DNA of 50,203 bases, from positions 1-50,203 of the forward strand of contig ONDJ01000019.1 in NCBI GenBank assembly GCA_900316575.1. Direction: 5' to 3'. Made by a program: the position numbers and the translations under genes. The notes under the pieces were generated by a model that saw only the letters and a list, made by a program, of their open reading frames with translations, did no database searches and was not told the DNA's origin. This document shows positions 1 to 7,267 of this stretch, piece after piece (within the stretch, counting starts at the first letter, position 1; each line of letters begins with the position of its first letter). Source of the DNA: an uncultured Prevotellaceae bacterium (lineage in GTDB: Bacteria > Bacteroidota > Bacteroidia > Bacteroidales > Bacteroidaceae).

Positions 1-216
1 GCCATAGGCCTCTACCTTGTCGGCACCTACGTTGCGGTCAGCCCACTTCAAACCACTCGGCAAACCAAGGTCAACATATACATGACCATTATCTACATTG
101 CCGCTATTAGCAGGAGTTTCGGGAGTCTCGTCATCGTCTCCACCACAAGCTGAAAGGGAGAACGCGAGTGCGCCCGCAAACAATGCGAACGCGAAAAGGG
201 ATAAATACTTTTTCAT
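1..216 (-). CDS. FISUMP-domain lipoprotein, N-terminal part (runs off the window)
   Basis: The reading frame starts at the ATG at 216 and is still open at base 1, so only 72 residues are visible. It opens with a hydrophobic signal peptide ending in a lipobox (L-S-A-C at about residue 24), followed by an acidic GGDDDE linker, which suggests a lipoprotein exported to the outer surface. Residues from about 47 on read HVYVDLGLPSGLKWADRNVGA...YG, the start of the FISUMP (Fibrobacter succinogenes major paralogous) domain that is common in Bacteroidales lipoproteins. The domain has no assigned biochemical role. It lies 37 bases downstream of the M23-like gene on the same strand and may share its transcript. 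The family call is good; function is unknown. Confidence 0.8.
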   Translation of the reverse strand, partial: MKKYLSLFAFALFAGALAFSLSACGGDDDETPETPANSGNVDNGHVYVDLGLPSGLKWADRNVGADKVEAYG

Positions 217-253
217 CTTGAAAGATTGTATGAAGGGTTAAGCATGTTTTATG

Positions 254-724
254 CTACCACTTCACCCAAAGGGAGGGGTTGAGGGCTTCGCGCTCTTGGC
301 GCACCTGGAAATGAAGCACGCGCTCGCCCGAAGCATCGCGAGCCACCTTGCCAAGATTGGCAAGCGGTTTGACCATGTGGCCTTGCTTCACACTGACATC
401 TTCCAAGCGCGCATAAACCGTGAGGTAAGAACCATGGCGGATCACCACGCAATAGCCTGTATCGAACTCATAGACGGCAGCAACCTTGCCGCCATAGACC
501 GCGCGAGCCTGACAACCACTCTTGCCACGCACATAAACACCTTTGCTGCCCAGCTCTATGCCACCTACGACGTTTGTGCCAAAGGGCTTTATCAGTTTGT
601 ATTGCCCAGTGATCGGAACAGGTAGGTTGCCTTTTTCGGTTGCAAAACCCGTAGGCTCATTTTGCGCAAACAGACCAGAGGGAAGCAACAATGCAAAAAG
701 GAAGAACAACTTACGAATGGTCAT
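254..724 (-). CDS. Secreted LytM/M23-like protein with degenerate catalytic site
   Basis: About 157 residues from the MTIRKLFF start; the overlapping ATG at 727 is equally possible, and a longer frame to 841 would run into the upstream DUF4292 gene. A signal peptide ends near LFAQ. The rest matches the LytM (peptidase M23) fold: a beta-rich GKVAAVYEFDTGYCVVIRHG stretch and a YARLEDVSVKQGHMVK segment. The zinc-binding HxxxD motif of active M23 enzymes is replaced by NVVGGIELG, and the HxH motif reads HFQ. The protein therefore probably does not cleave peptidoglycan and more likely acts as an activator or scaffold, as EnvC-type LytM proteins do. It is last in the dut - TPR - DUF4292 - M23 run, separated by 41 bases from DUF4292. 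I am confident of the fold and infer the loss of activity. Confidence 0.8.
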   Translation of the reverse strand: MTIRKLFFLFALLLPSGLFAQNEPTGFATEKGNLPVPITGQYKLIKPFGTNVVGGIELGSKGVYVRGKSGCQARAVYGGKVAAVYEFDTGYCVVIRHGSYLTVYARLEDVSVKQGHMVKPLANLGKVARDASGERVLHFQVRQEREALNPSLWVKW

Positions 725-765
725 CATGAAGAGAAGAATAGGAGTGAGAGAAAGAACAATAGGGA

Positions 766-1593
766 TTAGAACAGATTTTTGAGAACATCCGAGGCACTGC
801 GTTGGCGATACTTGTCGGACGGAACGGTGTGGCCGTTCCACCCCGCGTCGGTACTAAAGCCCGAAAGCGAAAGGTCGGCACGGATGTCTTTGCCTACTCC
901 CGTGACCGAGAGACTCATCTTCTTGGGATAAGGCTTGCCAGCTATCTGAGTGAAGTCACTATAGCGCCAAACAAAGCTACCACGCGCGGAAGCCTGCTTT
1001 CCCTCAACGGAAAGACGATCGATGAGGCCTGACTTTGTAACGGTCAGGAAATCATAATTGAGCTGCGGCGCGTCAGCTATAGTTAGCAATGTATGGTCGC
1101 CTGCTGACGAAAGATGGAAGCGATCGGCTGAAACACTGCCGTCTTGAGCTGGAACGAACAGCTCGTGCCAGAAGAGGGCTTGCAGGGAATAGAAGTTGAG
1201 ACCAGCCTGCGCCAAGAAATCAACTTCGTTGTAGGAAGCCCGTACATACTGCTTGTGCACGCGATCGATGATAAGCACGTCTTTGGGCGAAAACTCAATG
1301 CGCGCCACTTCTACGAAGAGCACCACCAAAGAGAGTTGTATGACATCGTTCTTCTTCATCTTCAACGAACCCGTGACACCTACGTTCTTGCTCCCCACAC
1401 CCAAGTCCATGGAGAGTTTGGCGGTCAATGCCTTTGTTGTAAGATTGTTGGCCTGCACGCTGCGTACAAAGGCTGTAACCGCCTCTTGTGCCTGAGCCTG
1501 CGTGTCAGAGTTTGTCCCATTGGTAACGGTGCGTTTTGTTCCACAGGAAGAGAGGGCGATCAAGGCTACAAAGAGCCAAAGTATTCTTTTCAT
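766..1593 (-). CDS. DUF4292 family lipoprotein
   Basis: 275 residues. The N-terminus MKRILWLFVALIALSSCGTK is a lipoprotein signal with lipobox L-S-S-C at residue 17. The mature part has the beta-strand-rich pattern of the DUF4292 family, including conserved-looking stretches around LTAKLSMDLG, IEFSPKDVLIIDRVHKQYV and YPKKMSLSVTG. DUF4292 proteins are Bacteroidetes outer-envelope lipoproteins with a LolA/LolB-like appearance; their role is not established. It lies 49 bases downstream of the TPR lipoprotein and upstream of the M23-like protein, a neighbourhood seen in many Bacteroidales. This suggests that the three work together in the cell envelope, possibly in lipid or peptidoglycan handling (inference). 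Nothing looks broken. Confidence 0.82.
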   Translation of the reverse strand: MKRILWLFVALIALSSCGTKRTVTNGTNSDTQAQAQEAVTAFVRSVQANNLTTKALTAKLSMDLGVGSKNVGVTGSLKMKKNDVIQLSLVVLFVEVARIEFSPKDVLIIDRVHKQYVRASYNEVDFLAQAGLNFYSLQALFWHELFVPAQDGSVSADRFHLSSAGDHTLLTIADAPQLNYDFLTVTKSGLIDRLSVEGKQASARGSFVWRYSDFTQIAGKPYPKKMSLSVTGVGKDIRADLSLSGFSTDAGWNGHTVPSDKYRQRSASDVLKNLF

Positions 1594-1642
1594 AACGGAT
1601 GGTGTTTGCTTGGTTTAAGATTGTTGAAACTATTGTTTTGTG

Positions 1643-3445
1643 CTAAATTCTTCGCTGACGCACTTTCTTTTGAATGATTTGTTGCAGTTCGGGATCGGTG
1701 GTAATCTCCAAAGATTGCTTCCAAAAGTTGACGGCCTCATCAGTGAGTCCTAAGCCCGCGTATATATCGCCAGCGTGGTCGAAGATACGACCGTATTCAT
1801 CGTTGTAGCCCCAATCTGCTTGCTCCTTGACTAAGAGGATGGAGCTGTCTATCACCTCACGGGCTTGCTCCACGCGCCCAAGGCTTCCAAGCGTATAAGC
1901 ATACGTGGCCAGATAGAGCGGATTTTTCCCATCGCTCCTTAGGGCCTGATTAATCATCGTTTCGGCTTGCTCCAAGCGCTCACCATGCAACGCGAGCAAC
2001 GTGGCATACTCGTAAAGGAGCTGGTTGTTGTGAGGATTGTACACCAATGCACTGTCAAAAGCAGCATAGCCTTCCTCCGTTTCGTCCATTTCCACAAGCA
2101 ACTGTCCGCGTGTGGCATAAAGCAACGAAATGATATAGGGGTCGGACTGGTCGCTGGCATATTCCGTTCCATTGTCTAAGACCTCAAGTGCTTCATCAAT
2201 CTTTTCTTGCTGAATGAGCGTGTTGCCTTCAATAAAATAATAGACGGCACTGGTGGGATTGAACGTATGCCCCTCGCGGCAAAGGCGAAGAATTGCATCG
2301 TCGTCGTTGTCGTTTATTGCCAACTGCAAAGCCTGCAATCGCACACGGTCGTAAGATGGTGCTACTTCAAGAATGCGCTGATAGTAATTACGCATCGCGG
2401 GCAATGCCTCGGTACCCTCTCCGAGATATTCGGCACAGAAACGCACCAGGCGTGGATTGGGTTCGGCGACAAACAAGATTTGGTCGAACAAACGTATAAC
2501 CAAGGGGCTCTCCAAACCATTGTCGAAAACAAAACCGGCGAAAAGCACTTCTTTATCGTAGTCGGGAGCGCGACTATTCAACAGATAACGCGGCATCAAC
2601 GCATTGAAATGAGCCGTGTCGCCTTTCTGCAGATAATAATCGAGCATAGCATATTGGGCAGCATCGTTGTCGGGGTCAACCGTCAGCACGTCGTTGTACG
2701 TAGCCAAAGCCATCTCTTCGTGCCCTCCCGAATAGTAAAGGTCGCCCATCTTCACACGATAGCGGAGTTCGGTAGGATAAGCACGACACAAGTCTTCCAT
2801 CACGCGAAAGCCTTCGGTCTCTTTACCAAGTTGTTGGTATGCTCGGAACTGATACAAGCTGTTTTCAAGGCTTTTTCCTTCAATGCGCTCCAAATGAGAA
2901 AGCGCAAAGAGAGCGCCCTCGTAGTCCTCAGCCAACTCACAGAGGTTTTCGAGCTGAAGATAGTTTTCGGCTGTAGGGTCACTCAGTGCTATCTCGCGCG
3001 CCAAAGGGATACTCTCGGCATAACGCCCTTGTTGGGTATAACTCGTTACTAAAGCAAGTTTATAATACTTGTTGTAAGGAGCCATCTGCACACTAAGCTG
3101 CAACAAAGAGTCGGCCATGTGAAACAGACGGGCAGAATCCTGCCCCGCTACGTCCTGGTAAAGTTGAGCAAGTTCATAATACGTTTCTGCCGAGTGAGGA
3201 TTGATGCGGGCAGCTTCATTGAACAATTCGAATGCTGCATCAAAATTCTGTCCGATGCGCTCAATCACGGCAGCATGGTATAGCTCACTAAAGCGCAACT
3301 GAGTTTCAGCACTCAAACGCCTACTTGCAGTATCTACATGCACGTGAGCGATGGGCTGACGCGATGGTCTTTGCCTACTCACAGGCTTAAACATAGAACA
3401 ACCCGCAAATAGCAAGAAAGATAATATGAATAGGACTTGTTTCAA
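1643..3445 (-). CDS. Tetratricopeptide-repeat lipoprotein
   Basis: 600 residues. MKQVLFILSFLLFAGCSMFK is a lipoprotein signal peptide with lipobox F-A-G-C at residue 16. From about residue 50 to the end the protein is a chain of TPR units with the usual A/Y/P spacing (for example AAFELFNEAARINPHSAETYYEL, then several repeats of the LATYNDVLTVDPDN type). It most likely forms a superhelical protein-interaction scaffold at the periplasmic face or outer membrane. It is directly downstream of dut and upstream of the DUF4292 lipoprotein. The family is commonly annotated only as a TPR protein; its partners are unknown, with the adjacent DUF4292 and M23-like proteins the obvious candidates (inference). 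Confidence 0.85.
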   Translation of the reverse strand: MKQVLFILSFLLFAGCSMFKPVSRQRPSRQPIAHVHVDTASRRLSAETQLRFSELYHAAVIERIGQNFDAAFELFNEAARINPHSAETYYELAQLYQDVAGQDSARLFHMADSLLQLSVQMAPYNKYYKLALVTSYTQQGRYAESIPLAREIALSDPTAENYLQLENLCELAEDYEGALFALSHLERIEGKSLENSLYQFRAYQQLGKETEGFRVMEDLCRAYPTELRYRVKMGDLYYSGGHEEMALATYNDVLTVDPDNDAAQYAMLDYYLQKGDTAHFNALMPRYLLNSRAPDYDKEVLFAGFVFDNGLESPLVIRLFDQILFVAEPNPRLVRFCAEYLGEGTEALPAMRNYYQRILEVAPSYDRVRLQALQLAINDNDDDAILRLCREGHTFNPTSAVYYFIEGNTLIQQEKIDEALEVLDNGTEYASDQSDPYIISLLYATRGQLLVEMDETEEGYAAFDSALVYNPHNNQLLYEYATLLALHGERLEQAETMINQALRSDGKNPLYLATYAYTLGSLGRVEQAREVIDSSILLVKEQADWGYNDEYGRIFDHAGDIYAGLGLTDEAVNFWKQSLEITTDPELQQIIQKKVRQRRI

Positions 3446-3498
3446 ACAGAAAACAGAAACGGGACAACAACTAAAATTTATGGCTTATCGGCTAACGG

Positions 3499-3936
3499 CT
3501 AATGCTTTCCCGTATGTCCAAATCCGCCCGAGCCACGCTCGGTTTCGTCGAGGCTCTCTTGAGGTTGCCAACTTATGGTTTCATGGCGGGCAATGACCAT
3601 TTGAGCAATTCGGTCTCCATCGTTGACCACAAAAGGCTGATTGCTTAAATTGACGAGAATTACACCAATCTCACCACGATAGTCAGCGTCGATGGTTCCG
3701 GGCGAGTTGAGCACACCGATGCCACTGCGCAAAGCCAACCCACTGCGTGGCCTAACCTGAGCCTCATAACCTGCTGGCAATGCTATGAAAAGACCAGTTG
3801 GGATGAGTCTGCGCTCCAATGGCTGAAGTGTAAGGGGGGCTTCTAAATTTGCACGAAGATCCATACCAGCACTAAGCGACGTGGCGTAAGCTGGCAGGGG
3901 ATGATGAGACTTGTTTACTATGTTTACGCTTGTCAT
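3499..3936 (-). CDS. dut: Deoxyuridine 5'-triphosphate nucleotidohydrolase (dUTPase)
   Basis: 145 residues, the usual size of a trimeric dUTPase subunit. It hydrolyses dUTP to dUMP and pyrophosphate, keeping uracil out of DNA and feeding dTMP synthesis in the cytoplasm. The five dUTPase motifs are visible: AGMDLRA (motif 1, about residues 24-30), [11 protein letters not shown] (motif 2), [13 protein letters not shown] (motif 3, with the catalytic Asp), GDRIAQMVI (motif 4) and [11 protein letters not shown] (motif 5, the glycine-rich lid). The start overlaps the sufE stop by four bases (ATGA), implying translational coupling. The TPR lipoprotein gene follows 53 bases downstream. Confidence 0.95.
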   Translation of the reverse strand: MTSVNIVNKSHHPLPAYATSLSAGMDLRANLEAPLTLQPLERRLIPTGLFIALPAGYEAQVRPRSGLALRSGIGVLNSPGTIDADYRGEIGVILVNLSNQPFVVNDGDRIAQMVIARHETISWQPQESLDETERGSGGFGHTGKH

Positions 3937-4370
3937 GACTTTTTTTCTAACTCTTTATACGCCAAAGCGTACATCCTCATTTGCTTAATCATAGCCAAAA
4001 GACCATTGGACCGTGTAGGCGACAATTGGTCGCGCAGCCCGATGCGTTCAATGAAAAAGAGGTCGGCATCGAGTATTTCCTGCGGTGTGTGGCCCGAAAG
4101 AACTCTTACAAGCAAAGCCACCAAACCACGAACGATCAGCGCATCGCTCTCGCCTTGAAAAAAGAGACGTCCTCCCCTTTCTTCGCAAACGAGCCACACA
4201 CGGCTCTGGCAACCATCAATAAGGTTTTGTTCTACCTTTTCCTTTTCAGAAAGCGCGGGTAAATCGCCGCCTAAATCAATCAACAACTGGTAGCGATCCA
4301 TCCAGTCGTTTAACGCGCAAAACTCTTCGATAACCTCGTCTTGAAGTTCGTTTATTGAAGGATTGTTCAT
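3933..4370 (-). CDS. sufE: SufE-family cysteine desulfuration protein
   Basis: 145 residues, typical for SufE. SufE accepts sulfur from the cysteine desulfurase SufS and passes it to the SufBCD scaffold for iron-sulfur cluster assembly. The active-site cysteine sits in [14 protein letters not shown] (about residue 54), and the later [30 protein letters not shown] stretch is the standard SufE core. No sufB, C, D or S gene is in the window, so here it is separated from the rest of the pathway. Its last bases overlap the dut start by four bases. The fold call is firm; the physiological partner is inferred from the family. Confidence 0.92.
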   Translation of the reverse strand: MNNPSINELQDEVIEEFCALNDWMDRYQLLIDLGGDLPALSEKEKVEQNLIDGCQSRVWLVCEERGGRLFFQGESDALIVRGLVALLVRVLSGHTPQEILDADLFFIERIGLRDQLSPTRSNGLLAMIKQMRMYALAYKELEKKS

Positions 4371-4423
4371 AATATGTTTCTTCGGTTTTTATTCCTGCCC
4401 AAAGCACTCAAAAGAACTTGGGG

Positions 4424-5419
4424 CTAATAGTCTGCAAGCATTTGCAACAATGTTTGTCCCACTGCACGGAGTGTGGCTGGATCTATGTTCTCGGGGGTGT
4501 CCTGAGCGGTGTGCCAAGTAGGACCAAATCCGCCCTGCTCACCATAGTAGGATATAATATCTATCGTGGGAATACCAGCCGCGTTCATATTGAGATGGTC
4601 GTCGGTCACAGCACCGCCTTCCTGGTCTATAAAGACATCGGAGAAGCCTGCCGTGCGAGCAGCCGACCACACACGTGCCACAACGGGCGCGGCATATTGC
4701 ATGGAATAGTATTCGTGAGCAAAGCGCGCTCCTTTACCTCCTACCATATCTAATAATACGCCGAACACTGGCGAATAGTTTTCGCGGTGGGGATGAGTGG
4801 CCCAGTAGCGCGAACCTTGGCACCACGAACTGCCATCATCGGAAGAAGTGGGGTGACCCTGAGGCACTCCGTAGTCTTCAAGGTCGAAACAAACGAAGTC
4901 GATACCTACCGAGGGATTTAGTTCCCCCAACTTTCGAGCCACTTCTAAAAGGACTGCCACACCACTCGCCCCATCATTGGCGGCCATGACAGGCTCATTG
5001 TGTTTGGAAGCATCAGCATCGTGGTCGCACCAAGGACGGCTGTCGTAGTGCGTACATAGCACAATGCGCTCTTCGGCATCGGGTTTATAGGCAGCAATGA
5101 TGTTGCGGCACTGGAAGGTCTTGCCGTCCCACATGGTGATAGGAGCTGTTTGTTCAACAATTTCAAGCCCATATTGGGAAAACTGCGACTTCATGTAATC
5201 GCCACACTTGCGATGGGCTTCGCTGCCTGGTGTGCGCGGCCCTAAATCACACTGAGCCATCAGAAAAGACATCGCACTATCAGCATCAAAAACCACTGCG
5301 GTAGCCGTTTCTTCATCCAAAGGCACAGTCTCAGCCTTCTTTTCGCCACACGCCAACATGGAAATCAAAATAAAACTTAGCAGAGAAACGCTCTGCACGG
5401 TCGTAACAAGTTTTTTCAT
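4424..5419 (-). CDS. Type II glutaminyl-peptide cyclotransferase, M28 fold, lipoprotein
   Basis: 331 residues from the MKKLVTT start. That ATG at 5417-5419 overlaps the upstream gene's TGA by four bases, so a longer in-frame extension is unlikely. The signal peptide ends in a lipobox S-M-L-A-C. The mature part has the M28 zinc-peptidase fold with the arrangement of bacterial type II glutaminyl cyclases: THYDSRPWCDHD, ANDGASGVAVLLE, FDLEDYG, VTDDHL and GPTWHTAQDTPENID. Enzymes of this type in Porphyromonas, Prevotella and Tannerella turn N-terminal glutamine of exported proteins into pyroglutamate after signal-peptide cleavage. This role fits a periplasmic lipoprotein. An aminopeptidase function is the alternative, but the DLEDYG and WHT contexts favour cyclase. 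It is coupled to the C26/M19 fusion upstream. Confidence 0.85.
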   Translation of the reverse strand: MKKLVTTVQSVSLLSFILISMLACGEKKAETVPLDEETATAVVFDADSAMSFLMAQCDLGPRTPGSEAHRKCGDYMKSQFSQYGLEIVEQTAPITMWDGKTFQCRNIIAAYKPDAEERIVLCTHYDSRPWCDHDADASKHNEPVMAANDGASGVAVLLEVARKLGELNPSVGIDFVCFDLEDYGVPQGHPTSSDDGSSWCQGSRYWATHPHRENYSPVFGVLLDMVGGKGARFAHEYYSMQYAAPVVARVWSAARTAGFSDVFIDQEGGAVTDDHLNMNAAGIPTIDIISYYGEQGGFGPTWHTAQDTPENIDPATLRAVGQTLLQMLADY

Positions 5420-7197
5420 AATTCTTGAAAAAAGGAATCGGCAGCGGCTTGTGCCTGACGCATCACACGCAGGAAGTTTCCGCCCCACACTTTCTGTAAA
5501 TCGTCTGTGCTAAGCCCCTCGGCTATTAGGCGCTTTGTAAAATTGAGCATATCGGCAGCATTGGCTAAACCTGGCACGCCGCCATCGCCATCGAAGTCGC
5601 TACCTACACCAACATGGTCAATACCAGCTACGTCAATCATGTGCATGAGGTGGCGCACCGCATCATGGATACATGCGTCATCGGCTCTTTCACAGAGAAA
5701 GCCTGGATAGAACGTGACCTGTGCCACTCCGCCTACACCAGATAGAGCCGAAAGTTGTTCGTCGGTAAGATTACGCGGGTGGTTGCATAGTGCACGGCTG
5801 CTGGCATGAGAGCAAACCGGAGGCACATCGCTCACACTGATTGCATCATAAAAACTTTGTTCGCCAGCGTGGGAAAGGTCAACCATCATGCCCGTACGAT
5901 TCATCTCGTAAATCACCTCTTTGCCAAAATCGCTCAAGCCGCCATGCTCGCTGTGTGTCTTAACAGCACTGTCGCAAATGTTGTTATCGCCATTATGACA
6001 CAGCGTGAGATACACAACTCCCATGCGGCGAAAGCGCTCTACATTGGCAAGGTCATCGCCTAAGGCATATCCGTTTTCAATAGCGAGCATCAAGGAACGT
6101 AAGCCTTCGCGCTTATTACGCACAAGGTCATCGGGCGTAAAGGCGAGTGCCACCCCCTCGGTGTTTTCAGCCATGGTGCGAATTTCTCCCAAGAGGCGTG
6201 AGGCCATTTCTGTTGCAGCCCTGTGACCGTCGGCAGAACGCTCTCCTTGAGGAATGTAGGCCGCCATGATGCCACAATCTAACAAGCCTTCACACATTTT
6301 GTGGTGATCAACAAGAACTTTTTCGTCTCGCTGCTCAAACTGAACGCCTTGATCGAAAAACATCGGCGTGTCCTCGTGAGAATCTAAAATGAGAACGTCT
6401 TTCCTTAAATGAAAGTCGCGCGACTGTCGATGCAAATAGGCTTGCCTTACTACTTCCTTAAACAGAGGCATCATGCAATCGTCGCCTGCCAGAATAAAAC
6501 ACTCAGGATGCCACTGTACACCCCAAATAGGTTTGTACTCGGTGCTTTCAACGGCTTCTATGATACCATCGGCCGAACGCGCCGTGACGCGCAATTTGCC
6601 GCCCGTTTCGCCTACAGCCTGATGGTGGAAGGAGTTTACGGCAAAGCGTTCTCCTAACAGTTCTGCCACGATGGAGCCAGGTTCTGTCTCTACAAAATGA
6701 GTCGCTTCGTGACGTGGTGCTTGCTGGCTGTGTTTAAGTGTGTCAGCTTCGGGGTAAGCGTTAACAATATCTTGAATAACCGTTCCGCCCATTGCCATAG
6801 CCAGCACTTGTATGCCCCGACAAATACCTAAAATGGGCAAGTTGCGGTCGTAAACCAATTGTGTCAAGAGCAATTCACCTCTATCGCGAGCAGGATTGAT
6901 GTTTGAAAGTGCAGGAATAGGATCCTCGCCCGCCCATAGCGGGTTAACATCCGCACCGCCCGAAAGCACCAAGGCATCAATTCTATCTAACAAGGAAAGC
7001 AAAGTTGCTTTGTCAGCCAAAGGGGGTATAACCATAGGTACACCGCCTGCAGCCAAGATGCTTTGATAATAGCCTTCTGCCAACTCTGCCCCGGCGGGAC
7101 CAAAGTTGGCCGTAATCCCGACGACAGGACGTGCTCCAAGCTCTACAGGAGCACTGCATATTTGCTCATACTCCGCTCTTATATCAAATAGCTTCAT
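5416..7197 (-). CDS. Fused C26 glutamine-amidotransferase-like hydrolase and M19 membrane dipeptidase
   Basis: 593 residues without a signal peptide, so probably cytoplasmic. Residues about 22-255 match the class I glutamine amidotransferase/peptidase C26 group (gamma-glutamyl-GABA hydrolase type): LSGGADVNP, nucleophile elbow LGICRGIQVLA (catalytic Cys near residue 124), FAVNSFHHQA and GVQWHPE. Residues about 265-590 match the M19 renal-dipeptidase family: LDSHEDTP (zinc His and Asp), LAIENG (bridging Glu), LTLCHNGDN, VDLSHAGE, CSHASSRA and GVGSDFDG. Both sites look intact. The likely chemistry is cleavage of a gamma-glutamyl amide or peptide followed by hydrolysis of the resulting dipeptide (inference). 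The downstream glutaminyl cyclase gene overlaps its stop codon by four bases. The architecture is notable; substrates are unknown. Confidence 0.88.
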   Translation of the reverse strand: MKLFDIRAEYEQICSAPVELGARPVVGITANFGPAGAELAEGYYQSILAAGGVPMVIPPLADKATLLSLLDRIDALVLSGGADVNPLWAGEDPIPALSNINPARDRGELLLTQLVYDRNLPILGICRGIQVLAMAMGGTVIQDIVNAYPEADTLKHSQQAPRHEATHFVETEPGSIVAELLGERFAVNSFHHQAVGETGGKLRVTARSADGIIEAVESTEYKPIWGVQWHPECFILAGDDCMMPLFKEVVRQAYLHRQSRDFHLRKDVLILDSHEDTPMFFDQGVQFEQRDEKVLVDHHKMCEGLLDCGIMAAYIPQGERSADGHRAATEMASRLLGEIRTMAENTEGVALAFTPDDLVRNKREGLRSLMLAIENGYALGDDLANVERFRRMGVVYLTLCHNGDNNICDSAVKTHSEHGGLSDFGKEVIYEMNRTGMMVDLSHAGEQSFYDAISVSDVPPVCSHASSRALCNHPRNLTDEQLSALSGVGGVAQVTFYPGFLCERADDACIHDAVRHLMHMIDVAGIDHVGVGSDFDGDGGVPGLANAADMLNFTKRLIAEGLSTDDLQKVWGGNFLRVMRQAQAAADSFFQEL

Positions 7198-7222
7198 AGA
7201 GAGTAGCGTTCAAGTAAATTTT

Positions 7223-7257
7223 AGGAGTTCCGGATCCTTTACGTTTCCGGAACTCCT
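7223..7257. terminator. Perfect 12-bp hairpin between the sialidase and dipeptidase genes
   Basis: AGGAGTTCCGGA (7223-7234) and its exact reverse complement (7246-7257) enclose an 11-base spacer. It lies 11 bases downstream of the sialidase stop on the minus strand. The U-tract is short in that direction (TAAAATTT) and somewhat better on the plus strand (CTTTTCTCAATTTT). It probably terminates sialidase transcripts, separating them from the dipeptidase gene. Confidence 0.7.
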
Positions 7258-7267
7258 TTTCTCAATT

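Noticed and set aside
2207-3052. Open frame of 281 residues on the plus strand opposite the TPR lipoprotein
   Set aside because: Antisense shadow of a well-supported TPR gene, no promoter, no family features.
7199-7222. A promoter for the C26-M19 fusion gene in the gap before its start
   Set aside because: No TAnnTTTG box was found between the hairpin and the ATG; the gene may be expressed from read-through or an atypical promoter.
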